From contig CM055112.1 in the NCBI GenBank assembly GCA_029204225.1, positions 25,433,922 through 25,497,921 on the forward strand: a DNA stretch of 64,000 nucleotides, given 5' to 3'. Below, piece by piece: positions 21,409 to 33,373 of the stretch (its first letter is position 1; every line of letters starts with the position of its first letter). The notes under the pieces are model-generated. The model had not been told where the DNA came from, made no database searches, and saw only the letters and a list, made by a program, of their open reading frames with translations. This DNA comes from Diphasiastrum complanatum (taxonomy: Eukaryota > Streptophyta > Lycopodiopsida > Lycopodiales > Lycopodiaceae). Both the position numbers and the translations under genes were made by a program.

Positions 21409-23445
21409 AGAGAGAGAGGGTATCTTTCTTCTCTTCTGATCTTAAATCTCATTCACTCAAGGTTCATAAGGTGGTTCTTTCGGGAGATTGCTTTGGAATG
21501 TGCCATTTTCCACACTCCCTATGATCATGTGTATAACAAGGTATCTATGTAGTGTGTCCATGGCAAGTAAAAAACATTCTCAATGCATGATCGATCCTGT
21601 ATGTGACTTCCTCTTGAGATTTAACTTCTCTAATAGTTATTGAGTCATGAGAGGTGGCTTCTATTGATTGAAGTCGGCCAAGGAGGCTTGGGACACATTA
21701 GCCTCAACATATGAGACTAAAAGAGTCACTAATCGTTTGTACCTACGCAAGAAGCTGATCACCATGAAAATGGCAGAGGGTGACACGATGTCTATTCATT
21801 TCACAAAGCCACAAGTGCTTATTGAATAGTTTGTTGCGGTTGGATCGGTGGTGAGTGATGAAGAAGCATTCATGATGCTTCTTAACTGCCTTCCAAAGTC
21901 ATTTGATCACTCAACATTAATATTTGGTAGTGTAACACACTAGATGGATCCGTAGTCCATTAGTGTGTTTCTTCTTCTGGAGGAGTTGCATCGCAAGTTT
22001 GGTGATGTAGAACATGCCCTCTTTATAGGTGGCAAGCAAAAATTTCACAAGAAGAAACCGTGGATTATAGTAACGCTAGAGAAAGTTCGAGAAGTATTGA
22101 ATCTTAAAATAGGCAATCTAAGCAGATCATGAAGAAAAGTTTAAGGTGTTATTGTTGCAATGCAAAAGGCCATCGAGCATTTAATTGCAGGAAACGTGTA
22201 GCTGACCTACTGGAAATGGAGAAGATCTTGATGTCGATGGACTTATAAATAAAAAATCAACAAATACTGCTACTATTGAAGAATACACAAAAGACTATTT
22301 TCATTAGTTGCTATGATTACTATGATAATAAGCTTAAATATACATTAAGGAGGAGTGATAAAAATAATGTAATGTAAACAACTAATGTGCTGATCTATGA
22401 ACACCACAAAATATATCTAGTTATTCTGTGAGTCCCAAACCGTTTTGACTCTTCATGTAGCCCGTCCGAACTCATCTATGTAGAGTTCAAGATGATAGGA
22501 TACTCCATCTCTTTCTCCTTGGAACTTGGTCACAAGTGATAAGAACACTAATGTGCGCATTCACACATGACTAAATAACTAGTTAAAGTCAGAGGTCCCA
22601 AATGTCACATGACGGTTTATGTATGTGCAATTCGCTCTTCTCTCATTAATCAGTTAATAAGAATGTAGTTAGTTACATCTCTGTCACTCTCTCTCCCTCT
22701 ATCCGCTATGCTCTCTCTTTTCCGTGCGATGCTACATGATTTCTCCGAAGGTATAAATTGTTTGATCTCAATATATGTTTTTTATACCTCGTAATTGAAT
22801 CTTAGCAAAATAAAAAATGATGTGTGGGTAATAGGCCTTGGCAACTAGATAGCAACATCGGTGCAAATTTGTGACTCGCTTGCTATGATACTCTAGTTTA
22901 TAGATTAGCCTTAATCTATTTTCATTTAATTCAAGTATAACAGTGCATGGACTTCGTATCCATATGTCACTATGTTGTATTTCAGGGAAAGTACATATAC
23001 ACTCATATCGAGCAAACTTTCACAATATAGAGTTGATTGTTCGGTCATAGAGTTAGTTAGTCTTTCTATTTAATGGAACTTACGTGTAGTAGGAAGGGGC
23101 ATACAAGGTGCATGATTCATGGGGCATACACTTGCATGATTCATTCTTATATATATGAGATAAGAGAGTACCAATTTCTTTTACTTATATTTTAGAATAG
23201 TTTGGAGAAAGCTATGTTTTGGATTAATGTATGCAATATTTATTGAATGATTTCACCTTTGAAATACATAACAAGCCTGAAGGCAAGATCTTTTGCTCAC
23301 TTTTTTTTTAGTAGGTACTATTTCACTACCCACTTAATTTGTGAACTAGTATGTGCTTGTGAAGAATTCAAGTGGGTGTGGTCTAATGTCGAGGCTCACA
23401 AAGAACATTCTTATTCAATTTTAGTACAAATGGCATAGTTCTTTT
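21409..23445 (+). repeat. gag-only retroelement unit 1 of a tandem array
   Basis: About 2.04 kb, repeated next to itself at 23446-25479. Order: GA tract and leader (21409-21656), copia gag remnant (21657-22330), polypurine tract (AAGGAGGAG) and an LTR-like start TGATAAAAATAATG at 22356, then about 1.1 kb of LTR-like sequence with TATA-like motifs and a pyrimidine-rich CTCTCTCCCTCT stretch. No protease, integrase or RT is present. I found no standard primer-binding site. Confidence 0.85.
21657..22330 (+). pseudogene. copia gag remnant with zinc knuckle (unit 1)
   Basis: Reads EAWDTLASTYETKRVTNRLY, then LRKKLITMKMAEGDTMSIHF, a stop (TAG 21827-21829), SDEEAFMMLLNCLPKSFDHS and LEELHRKFGDVEHALF. 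It ends in a knuckle CYCCNAKGHRAFNC (22147-22191, CX2CX4HX4C intact). The N-terminal part of gag is missing. It begins abruptly after GGCTTCTATTG, the same left edge as in the copies at 23690 and 33004. Further stops lie around MDP. Confidence 0.82.
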
Positions 23446-25479
23446 GAGAGAGAAGAGAGAGGCAGGGTATCTTTCTTCTCTTCTGATCTCAAATCTCTTT
23501 CACTCAAGGTTCATAAGTTGGTCCTTGTGCCATTTTTCACACTCCCTATGATCATGTGTATAACAAGGTATCTATGTAGTGTGTCCATGGCAAGTAAAAA
23601 ACATTCTCAATGCATGATCGATCCTATATGTGACTTCCTCTTGAGATTTACCTTCTCCAATAGTTATTGAGTCATGAGAGGTGGCTTCTATTGATTGAAT
23701 TCGGCAAAGGAGGCTTGGGACACATTAGCCTCAACATATGAGACTAAAAGAGTCACTAATCGTTTGTACCTACGCAAGAAGCTGATCACCATGAAAATGG
23801 CAGAGGGTGACACGATGTCTGTTTATTTCACAAAGTTGTAGGTGCTTATTGAATAGTTCGCTATGGTTGGATTGGTGGTGAGTGATGAAGAAGCATTCAT
23901 GATGCTTCTTAACAACCTTCCATAGTCATTTGAACACTTGACATCAATATTTGGTAGTGGTACTCAATAGATGGATCCGCTGTCCATTATTGTGATTCTT
24001 CTTTAGGCAGAGTTGCATCGAAAGTTTGGTGATGTAGAACATGCCCTCTTTATAGGTGGCAAGCAAAAATTTCACAAGAAGAAACCGTGGAGTATAGTAA
24101 CGCTAGAGAAAGTTCGAGAAGTATTGAATCTTAAGATAGGCAATCTAAGCAGATCATGAAGAAAAGTTTAAGGTGTTATTGTTGCAATGCGAAAGGCCAT
24201 CGAGCATTTAATTGCAGGAAACGTGTAGCTGACCTACTGAAAATGGAGAAGATCTTGATGATGATGGACTTGTAAATAAAAAATCAACAAATACTGCTAC
24301 TATTGAACAATACACAAAAAACTATCTTCATTAGTTGCTATGATTACTATGATAATAAGCTTAAATATACATTAAGGAGGAGTGATAAAAATAATGTAAT
24401 GTAAACAACTAATGTGCTGATCTGTGAACACCACAAAATATATCTAGTTATTCTATGAGTCCCAAAACATTTTGACTCTTCATGTATCCCGTCCGAACTC
24501 ATCTATGTAGAGTTCAAGACGATAGGATACTCCATCTCTTTCTCCTTGGAACTTGGTCACAAGTGATAAGAACACTAATGTGCGCATTCACACGTGACTA
24601 AATAACTACTTAAAGTCAGAGGTCCCAAATGTCACATGACAGTTTATGTATGTGCAATTGGCTTTTCTCTCATTAATCAGTTAATAAGAATGTAGTTAGT
24701 TACATCTCTGTCACTCTCTCCCCCTCTATCCGCTATGCTATCTCTCTTTTCCGTGCGATGCTACATGAATTCTCTGAAGGTATAAATTGTTTGATCTCAA
24801 TATATGTTTTTTATACCTCCTCGTAATTGAATCTTAGCAAAATAAAAAATGATGTGTGGGTAATAGGCCTTGGAAACTAGATAGCAACATCGGTGCAAAT
24901 TTGTGACTCGCTTGCTATGATACTCTAGTTTATAGATTAGCCTTAATCTATTTTCATTTAATTCGAGTATAACAGTGCATGGACTTCGTATCCATATGTC
25001 GCTATGTTGTGTTTCAGAGAAAGTATGTATACGCTCATATCGAGCAAACTTTCACAATATAGAGTTGATTGTTCGGTAATAGATTAGTTAGTCTTTCTAT
25101 TTAATGGAACTTACGTGCAGTAGAAAGGGGCATACAAGGTGCATGATTCATGGGGCATACACTTGCATGATTCATTCTTATATATATGAGGTAAGGGGGT
25201 ACCAATTTCTTTTACTTATATTTTAGAATAGTTTGGAGAAAGCTATGTTTTGGATTAATGTATGCAATATTTATTGAATGATTTCACCTTTAAAATACAT
25301 AAACAAGGCTGAAGGCAAGTTCTTTTGCTCACTTTTTTTTTTTAGTAGGTACTATTTTACTACCCACAGAATTTGTGAATTAGTATGTGCTTGTGAAGAA
25401 TTCAAGTGGGTGTGGTCTAATGTCGAGGCTCACAAAGAACATTCTTATTCAATTTTAGTAAAAAAGGCATAGTTCTTTT
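23446..25479 (+). repeat. gag-only retroelement unit 2 of a tandem array
   Basis: Near-identical second copy of unit 1 in the same orientation, with period about 2034-2046 bp. The polypurine tract is followed by LTR-like TGATAAAAATAATG at 24383. Small indels and substitutions distinguish it from unit 1. The GA tract at its start is short. Confidence 0.85.
23690..24355 (+). pseudogene. copia gag remnant with zinc knuckle (unit 2)
   Basis: Same content as the unit 1 gag, with the intact knuckle at 24173-24217. It shares the TAG within LIE-stop-F (24854 minus 1000, that is 23854-23856) and adds another stop seven codons earlier, where unit 1 and the 33-kb copy have a sense codon. It is not translatable. 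Confidence 0.82.
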
Positions 25480-25878
25480 GAGAGAGAAGAGAGAGGCAGG
25501 GTATCTTTCTTCTCTTCTAATCTTAAATCTCATTCACTCAATGTTCATAAGTTGGTTCTTGTGCCATTTTCCACACTCCCTATGATCATATGTATAACAA
25601 GGTATCTATGAGGTGTCGATGGCAAGTAAAAAACATTCTCAATGCATGATCGATTCTATATGTGATTTCCTCTTGAAATTTACCTTCTCCAATAGTTATT
25701 GAGTCATGAGAGGTGGCTTTGTTAGCGGATTTCAGAGAATCCCCAGATGCCGAGCCAAGCTGAAGACACAGAGAATCTCTCCCCCATGACCGAGGAGGTC
25801 TCAGAAGGAGGCGAGCAGAAGAGGCTGAGAGTTGAGCATGAGAGCTGAGGATTACTAGCTAGGATGACAATTATTTTC
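25480..25878 (+). repeat. partial gag-only unit (unit 3), cut by the copia at 25879
   Basis: Starts like units 1 and 2 (GA tract, GGGTATCTTTCTTCTCTTC, ATAACAAGGTATC). After GAGAGGTGGCTT it switches to TGTTAGCGGATTTCAGAGAA as unit 0 does. The short frame there reads MPSQAEDTENLSPMTEEVSE and stops 13 residues later; its origin is unknown. The sequence resumes at 32026 beyond the inserted element. Confidence 0.7.
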
Positions 25879-26560
25879 TGTAAAAATTACAGCAAATAAG
25901 GATCCTAAAACACTTGAAATGATGAGGGAAACAATAGATTATGATTTCATAAGATTAGCACAAGTTTAACCATCAAAATCCATCAAAAATCTATGCTTGA
26001 ACCTCACTAAATGGCCCAAATCCTTGAAGAAGGCTTCACACGTGTGAAAGTACGGCCTCCCACAGTCTGAGTACTGTACACCAGACCTACATTCAATCCT
26101 ATGATCATTAGTAATCACAAGTACTCAAACAATTATGAACATAGAGAGCAATTGCACCATTATGAGAGAAAAAACATGAAATTGCTTGATTGATTTTGGT
26201 GAGATATCATCATCTATATATACATGATCCATCACGGTTTTGGGCAGGTATGAGTAGCCCTAAACCTATCCCTAATGCTAATTTTGGTGGATCTTTCATC
26301 CCTACCAAGTTAGGGTTGGAATCTTGGAGATCCCTCAACAATGCAAAAATTACCAAAAATAGCTCCTATTTTTTCTCCCTTGTATCTAAGCATAATTTGG
26401 ACTCATTCCAAAGGTTCTAACACTTAGGTCTACTTGAGAACATCCTTATGAATGGAATCCTATGCTATTTGGCACGTGTGACAAGCAACATCATGACCAT
26501 CTAACTATTTACAAGTCATATGACCAAAACTAGTCAAGCTAGAATTGTGAACTTTTAACA
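25879..26560 (-). repeat. 3' LTR (682 bp)
   Basis: Minus orientation TGTTAAAAGTTCAC ... AATTTTTACA. TTCACACGTGTGAA lies at 26035-26048. TATA-like TATATATAG lies on the minus strand near 26222, about 180 nt upstream of the palindrome. The minus-strand polypurine tract AGGAGGAG precedes it at 26561-26568. Confidence 0.95.
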
Positions 26561-26574
26561 CTCCTCCTCACTAT

Positions 26575-28206
26575 CTAGCTTGGTTCAATCATTGCTTTAC
26601 TAATCACTCCAAGTGATGATCTGAACTTCATAAAAGGTGTCTTTTGAAGTGGTTTAGTAATTAGATCAGCTACACATTCATTTCTTGGAACATGCTCCAA
26701 AGCAATCTCCTTGGCTTGCACCATTTCTCTCACAAAGTGATGGCATATCTCAATGTGCTTAGATCTTGCATGGAAGATTGGGTTAGATGCAAGGTGTTGG
26801 GCTGATATATTGTCATTGTAGATGATTGGTGCCTCCTCTGAATCCATGATCTTTAGCTCCACCAATAATCTCTTGATCCAAAGTACCTCCTTTGTAGTGG
26901 TTGTCAAAGCTTTGTACTCGGCCTCGGTTGAAGATAGAGATATAGTTTCTTGCTTTTTTGAAAGCCATGAAACCACACCTTCTCCTATGAAAGTTGAATA
27001 GGCACTTGTTGATTTCCTATCCCTCTTGTCCCTTGCAAAATCTGAATCACTAAATGCATGAAGGTTAATCACATCTCCTCTATATAGAATCCCAAAATCC
27101 AATGTACCCGAGATGTATCTTAGAATCCTCTTAGCCTTTTTCCAATGGATATTCAATGGCTTTTGCATGGATTGGCTCATCCTACATACACTAAAGCTAA
27201 GATCTGGTCTAGTTATAGTGATCCACATTAAGGAACCTATAAGTTGTCTAAACAAAGTGATGTCCATGAAGGATCTTTCATCATCTTCATTTGGCACTTT
27301 TACATCTTGCTCCATTGGTGTGTCAACACTTTTGCATACTTCCATCTTAAACTTCTTCAAAAGACTTTGAGCATAGTTTACTTGACTTATAAAGATAAAA
27401 TCAGACCCTCTAAGTACTTCTATGCCTAAGATGACGTGAAGACACCCTAGATCTACCATCTTGAACTCTAAGGATAGATCTATCTTGATTTTTTCAGTAC
27501 CATCAACACTATTTCCACTAATGATGATGTCATCTACATAAATGAGTAAAAGTACAATACCAACATCATCAAACTTAATGTAAAGAGTGGGATCATATTC
27601 ACTTTGAACAAAAGAAAGTGAAATAAGATAGCAATGTAGTCTTGAATTCCAAGATCTTGAGGCTTGCTTCAAGCCATAGATGCTTCTTTGGAGATGGCAT
27701 ACTTTGTTCTCCATTCCATGCTTGATGAACCCTTGTGGCTGGTCCATATAGATATCCTCTTCCAAAAAACCATTCAAGAAAGCATTAGAGACATCCATTT
27801 GACATAGAATCCATCCAAAATGTGATGCAAGTGCAATGATTAGCCTTATTGTGACCATCTTGGCCACGGGTGCAAAAGTTTCCTCATAGTCTATCCCTCT
27901 CTCTTGAGCATAACCTTTTGCAACTAATCTTGCTTTATGTTTGTTAACACTCCCATTTGCATTCAACTTAAGCTTGAAGACCCACTTGCATCCTATTACA
28001 TTCCTTTGAGGTCTCTCAACAAGCAACCAAGTTTCATTCTCAATCAAGGCATCATACTCATCCAACATAGCTTTATACCATTCTTTGGAGTTCAATGCAT
28101 CTTCAACATTAGATGGTTCTTCAAAACTAGATAAAGCATAAGAAGTGGATGAGATATCCTCAACTTGCTGTCCTTTGCCTTGATATGTGAGCCTTGATGG
28201 CTCCAC
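26575..28206 (-). pseudogene. copia RT-RNase H part of gag-pol
   Basis: 543 open codons (the frame entry at 28206 is a GTG inside the polyprotein, not a start). Reads EPSRLTYQGKGQQVED, KARLVAKGYAQERGIDYEET, MDVSNAFLNGFLEEDIYMDQ, SIYGLKQASRSWNSRLH and the active site LIYVDDIIISG. RNase H follows with FSDSDFARDKRDRKSTSAY, SLSSTEAEYKALTTTTKEVL, YNDNISAQHLASNP and a C-terminal LITKPL. Catalytic residues look intact. It is separated from the integrase by a frameshift near 28200. Confidence 0.9.
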
Positions 28207-29510
28207 TTTTGCCTTGAAGATCTCCTTGGTGTGATAGGTGGGTTTGGTGCTTGCTCCTCCATGAGCTCCTCCTCAAAACCAAGATCTTGCTCCTCGGCCA
28301 TCTTCTTCTTGATTGTTGGAGCTCTTGAGCCTTCTTCAAGCATATGCATATGATGTTCATCAAAGATGACATCCCTTGAAACAACAAATTTGTTCAAGGA
28401 TGGGAGATAGACTTTGTAGCCCTTGCTTGAGCTTGCATATCCAAGCATGATCCCTCTTGTGGAAGATGGATCCTCCTTGGTTCTTGTTTCCAATGGCACA
28501 TGCACATAACATATACACCCAAAAACTTTCAAGTGATTAAGATTGGGTTTCTTTCCATACAACATCTCATAAGGAGTTTTGCCTTCAATTGCTTTGCAAG
28601 ACACCCTATTCATCAAGTAGTTTGCACATACAAGAGACTCACCCCAAAAGGATTTGGGCAAACAAGCATCTAATCTTAAAGCCTTAGAACATTCACATAA
28701 TGTTCTATTCCTTCTTTCAGCAACTCCATTTTGTTGAGGAGTGTAAGGACAAGAAGTCTCTTTCTTGATCCCTTCCTCCTCACAAAAGGCCTTGAACTCA
28801 TTGGAGATGAATTCTCCACCATTGTCACTTCTAAGAATCTTGATGCTATGATTATGATGCTTTTCCACAAACAACTTGAATTTTACAAAAGTATCAAATA
28901 CTTGAGACTTGAAGGAAAGTAAGAACACCCAACAATATCTTGAGTAGTCATCAATGAAGGTTAAAAACATGGATGAACCTCCATTAGATTTGGTGCTAGC
29001 AATGTGCACATCCGAGTGTATGACTTCAAGAGGATGAGATGACTTTGTGATGGAGTTAGGAAACACCTTCTTATGTGCCTTGGATAAGGCACAAGCTTCA
29101 CAAACCTTGTCCTCCTTCCCAATAGACCTTGGTAGGCCTAAAGCATACTCCTCCTTGATCATAGCCTCCATGGAACCCGAGTTGACATGTCCAAGTCTTT
29201 TGTGCCATAAAGTAAAGGTAGATATCTTGTTCTTCTCGACCAACATGACAACATTAGTATCCACAAATGCATCCAACTTATAAAGTTTGGCAAGTCTAGT
29301 GCCCTTAGCCACTATCTTACCCTTCTTCTTGATGAAACATTCATTTGAAGCAAAGTCAACATTGAAACCATTGTCTACCATTTGGCCAACACTTAGTAGA
29401 TTCTTTGTTATTGTAGGAATGTACAAAACACCTTCTATGTTGATCTTTTTGGAAGATCCTAAGCAAAGGGGAATGCTACCAACTCCTTTCAATCTTACAA
29501 GCTTCATCAT
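28092..29510 (-). pseudogene. copia integrase part of gag-pol
   Basis: 472 open codons. The linker (IEGVLYIPTITKNLLSVGQM) is followed by the integrase zinc-binding motif (LWHKRLGHVN ... VCEACALSK). The catalytic core follows, with D in IHSDVH, D in LRSDNGGEF and E in GVAERRNRT. The C-terminal region runs KTPYEMLYGKKPNLNHLKVF ... LETRTKEDPSSTRG, then the hinge TPRRSSRQK. The frame differs from the gag upstream (frameshift near 29500) and from RT downstream. Confidence 0.9.
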
Positions 29511-30543
29511 TTGCTGTATAGATAGACTTTATAGGTCCATCATAAGATAAGAGAGAAGAGAAAAACTCCCTTTTACTAGTCATGTGTGAACTAGCACCCG
29601 AGTCAATCCACCAAGGATCTTCTCCTTTGAAGCTTGTTGAAGAAAATATGGACATCATGAGAGAGTCCTCATGTGAACTCTCCTCCTCCTCCTCTTTGCT
29701 CATGTTGGCTTGGCTTTGATCTTGCTTCCTCTTGAAGCATTCCGAGGCATAATGCCCCATCTTGCTACAATAGTAGCACTTCACCTTTGATTTGTCCTTC
29801 TTGACTTTGGTGGTTGATGGAGATGCCTTTGAGGGTCCTTCTTGATCCTCAAACTTTGTAGACTTCTTGAATGTTGATACTTTGCCTTTGGACTTGCCTT
29901 TGCCTTTGGTGAAGAGAGCTTGGTCATCTCCACCTTGGATGGAAAGCCTATCCATCCTCTCTTGCATTTGGCTCCTTCTTGATTCCTCGGCCATGAGTGT
30001 GCCTTGGAGTTCTTCAAGTATGGGTAGCTTACCCATAATTGCATATCCCTGAACCAAATTGTCAAATTCAAAGCTTAGTCCATTCAATATGAGTTGAACA
30101 AGCTCGTCATCCTTGATAGGGTCACCTATAAAGGCTAGCTCTTTGTTCAATTCCTTTACTCTTAGGACAAAAGTATGTGCACTCTCTCCTTTCTTTTGAT
30201 AGCTTCTATGGATTTGATTCTTCAAAGCTAACATTCTAGTTTGGTTCTTGGATTCATAGACCTTTTGCAAAGTCTCCCAATCATCTTGAGCTGAAGTGCA
30301 ATCTCCTACCTCTCTTAAGAGTTCATTTGCAACATTTATTTTTATGCAATGTAGTGCAACATTGCACCTCTTGATGTATTTGGCTTTTTCTTGAGGATGA
30401 ATAGGTTCACCCTCCTTACCATTTACAATTTCCATCAGATCTTGCATGATCATGATAGATTCCATTCTAACTTTCCATATGGAATAGTTAGTTTTGTTGA
30501 GCCTTTCATTAGTATCCAAAAGATATGCATTTATAGATGCCAT
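29476..30543 (-). pseudogene. copia gag-protease part of gag-pol
   Basis: 355 codons from an ATG at 30543 (MASINAYLLDTNERLNKTNY). UBN2-type gag is followed by a basic Lys/Ser-rich stretch, the zinc knuckle CYYCSKMGHYASEC and an acidic stretch. The protease motif is WWIDSGASSHMTSKREFF. The frame runs out at 29476, just after YTANDEACKI, where a frameshift separates it from the integrase frame. Confidence 0.9.
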
Positions 30544-31331
30544 CTAGTCTCCTATTCAAGGACTTGACACAAATGAAGGTTACTTCTATTGATTTAATTG
30601 AAGGTCTACCTTATCCCACTTCTTAGGGACCTGAAAAGATCAGTAATAGACTTCCTATAAAGATCTAAGAATGATCTCTAACAAAATCAAACCATAGAAT
30701 ACTAGAAACAATGCACTTGCTTGATTGAAGTAGACAATACTAGTAGAATTGCCCCTCTTTCTATAAAGAACATTAAAGCTTCCAAATGATCTGATCAAGA
30801 GTAAATTTCAGAAACCTAATATACTTTCAAAATCACTTGTAAAAGATCTAAATGGAACTTAATGAGGATGCAACACAATCTACTATCCAATCACAAGCAA
30901 AAAATGATCAAAATTGATCTCATTTGGTGCATAAGTCAAACAATGGTTGGACTGAACCTAAATCACTTTAGGAGGTGTCTACTACACCTTAGAACAGCCT
31001 TGAAGAGTCCCCAAAACTCTGATCTTCCCTCTCCTTGAATGCTAGAAAGCCTCCTCTATGAAATCACCTCCAAAACTTGCTTAGAAATCAATGCTTGGAG
31101 CAAGCAAAACTTGCTATCTTGGTAATGTGAATTGAATTCAACTTTGCCTTTGGTTTTAGACACCTAAACACCTGCAAATGAAGTCACACAACACCAATCT
31201 CCAATGTATTTGACTCACTTTGAGTTCTAGAATCAATACTAGATGCTAAGATCCAATCTACACAAGATTTAGATCAAAAATTGTGATCAAATTGAATGAA
31301 AACCAAGGATTTAGCTCATTTCAGCCTTTAG

Positions 31332-31343
31332 GCTCTGATACCA
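31332..31343 (-). other. primer-binding site (initiator tRNA-Met type)
   Basis: The minus strand reads TGGTATCAGAGC directly after the 5' LTR. The 788-nt leader to the gag ATG (30544-31331) carries no other gene. Confidence 0.95.
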
Positions 31344-32025
31344 TGTAAAAATTACAGCAAATAAGGATCCTAAAACACTTGAAATGATGAGGGAAACAAT
31401 AGATTATGATTTCATAAGATTAGCACAAGTTGAACCATTAAAATCCATCAAAACTCTATGCTTGAACCTCACTAAATGGCCCAAATCCTTGAAGAAGGCT
31501 TCACACGTGTGAAAGTACGGCCTCCCACTGTCTGAGTACTGTACACCAGACCTACATTCAATCCTATAATCAATATTAATCACAAGTACTCAAACAATTA
31601 TGAACATAGAGAGCAATTGCACCATTATGAGAGAAAAAACATGAAATTGCTTGATTGATTTTGGTGAGATATCATCATCTATATATAAATGATCCATCAC
31701 GGTTTTGGGCAGGTATGAGTAGCCCTAAACCTATCCCTAATGCTAATTTTGGTGGATCTTTCATCCCTACCAAGTTAGGGTTGGAATCTTGGAGATCCCT
31801 CAACAATGCAAAAATTACCAAAAATAGCTCCTATTTTTTCTCCCTTGTATCTAAGCATAATTTGGACTCATTCCAAAGGTTCTAAAACTTAGGTCTACTT
31901 GAGAAAATCCTTATGAATGGAATCCTATTCTATTTGGCACGTGTGACAAGCCACATCATGACCATCTAACTATTTACAAGTCATATGACCAAAACTAGTC
32001 AAGCTAGAATTGTGAACTTTTAACA
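31344..32025 (-). repeat. 5' LTR (682 bp)
   Basis: Pairs with 25879-26560. TTCACACGTGTGAA lies at 31500-31513, about 155 nt upstream of the primer-binding site in the element's direction. Confidence 0.95.
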
Positions 32026-33003
32026 TTTTCTATGTGAGCCTACATGGTGTGTCCCAGAGAAGGAATGACCATGTAAGAGCTAGGAATGTTTCCTAGGCAT
32101 TGTAAATAAGTGTAGACCCCCTTAAATAATTTAGAGTGAGCCACCTTTTGATGGTGAGCACTAGTGGAAGGTCTATTTCCACAAGTAGTTTCTAAATTAG
32201 TTAAATTGCCACTTGAGCTCCACATGGGCAGCCCTCTTGCTTATTTAAGGACCCCCCTCTCTTGTGAGGGACCTTTTGATTGTATTGTCATTTCTCTTGA
32301 CAAGCTCCTTGTTCCGGGCTATCTTCTTGAGTGAGATTCCTATGAGCATGTTCTGATTTCTTTGTGTGATTGTGGATTAATTAAATTTCTTGCTTACTTT
32401 CTTGCTTTGTGGAATGTAGATGTGGATTAATTTTCTTGTTTCTTGATTTTGTAGTTTCAGCATGCAGGTAAACTATAGAGTCTGAGATTGTGGATCTGAT
32501 TTTGCATATTCATTAACAATCCTGTCCTTGATTGTTCTTGGGTATTCCAAGCATCAAGAAATGGGTGTTTCTTGATTCTTGGGCTGCTAGAATGCTATTA
32601 GGAAGCTAGCTTTCTTGATTCTTGTTTCTTGTTGAGTAGCTTAATCTTGTTATTGTATTATTCCCTGATTTCCTAAGATAGTTTGGTAGTTAGATTGTAC
32701 ATTTTCTCTCTGTTCAAAACGTTAATCTATGCATGAGCAAGGAATTGGTTGCATGGCTTGAAAATGCAGGTAGCCGAGTGAACGTACTCGTTTCATCCCA
32801 CTGACAAGCCGGGAATACACGTTGCAAACTGAGAAATACTTCTGTCTGGAAACCATTCTAAACAAGAGGGCTTAATTGTAAATAACTGGCTGCTGAAAAC
32901 GGGCAGGAACACCCGATTTCCAGAGTGGTAACCACCTGAAGTAACAAAGAAGAGAAGTAAAATGAAAAAAACCGTGTTCACAGATTCGGGTGGAATCTGT
33001 GTA
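32026..33003 (+). other. LTR-like and leader sequence, no gene
   Basis: Continuation of the sequence interrupted at 25878. It has LTR-like features: a TATA-like TTATTTAAGG near 32239, followed by CTTGTGAGGGACC and T-rich repeats built on TTTCTTGATTCTTG. It leads directly to a gag remnant at 33004. No paired copy is in the window, so element limits are unknown. Confidence 0.4.
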
Positions 33004-33373
33004 CAGGCTTCTATTGATTGAAGTCGGCAAAGGAGGCTTGAGACACATTAGCCTCAACATATGAGACAAAAAGTGTCATTAATCGTTTGTACCTATGCAA
33101 GAAGCTGATCACCATGAAAATGGCAGAGGGTGACACAATGTTTGTTCATTTCACAAAGCTGCAGGTGCTTATTGAATAGTTTGCTGTGGTTGGATTGGTG
33201 GTGAGTGATGAAGAAGCAGTCATGATGCTTCTTAAGTGCCTTCGAGAGTCATTTGATCACTTGACATTAATATTTGGTACTGTTACTCAATAGATGGATC
33301 CGTAGTCCATTGCTATGACTCTTCCTCAAGAGGAGTTGCATCGCAAGTCTGGTGATGTAGAACATGCCCTCTT
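33004..33373 (+). pseudogene. copia gag remnant, third copy
   Basis: Same module as in units 1 and 2, starting at the same point (GGCTTCTATTGATTGAAGTC). It reads ETKSVINRLYLCKKLITMKM, then MAEGDTMFVHFTKLQVLIE and a shared TAG at 33177-33179. It ends inside DVEHALF, where the LTR at 33374 interrupts it. The upstream flank is unrelated to that of the 2-kb units. Confidence 0.8.

Larger units (their letters stand above)
25879..32025 (-). mobile_element. full-length Ty1/copia element, inactivated
   Basis: 6147 bp, minus strand, TSD TTTTC at 25874-25878 and 32026-32030. LTRs are 682 bp each and differ at about 12 positions on reading through (near 2 percent), so it is older than the two elements with identical LTRs. 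All copia domains are present in order gag, protease, integrase, RT, RNase H, but two frameshifts split the polyprotein. The host sequence is unit 3 of the gag-only array. Confidence 0.95.

Noticed and set aside
23247-23438. 63-codon frame repeated at 25278-25472
   Set aside because: It is part of the LTR-like section of the gag-only units; indels in a T run change its start and the third copy at 15730-15900 does not keep the frame.
21409-25479. Direct repeats considered as a CRISPR array or rDNA-type array
   Set aside because: The unit is 2 kb with gag homology and a zinc knuckle; this is retroelement-derived tandem duplication.
26190-26420. 76-codon frame repeated at 31655-31885, initially seen as a duplicated small gene
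   Set aside because: Both copies are the same part of the 682-bp LTRs of one copia element, on the opposite strand to its transcription.
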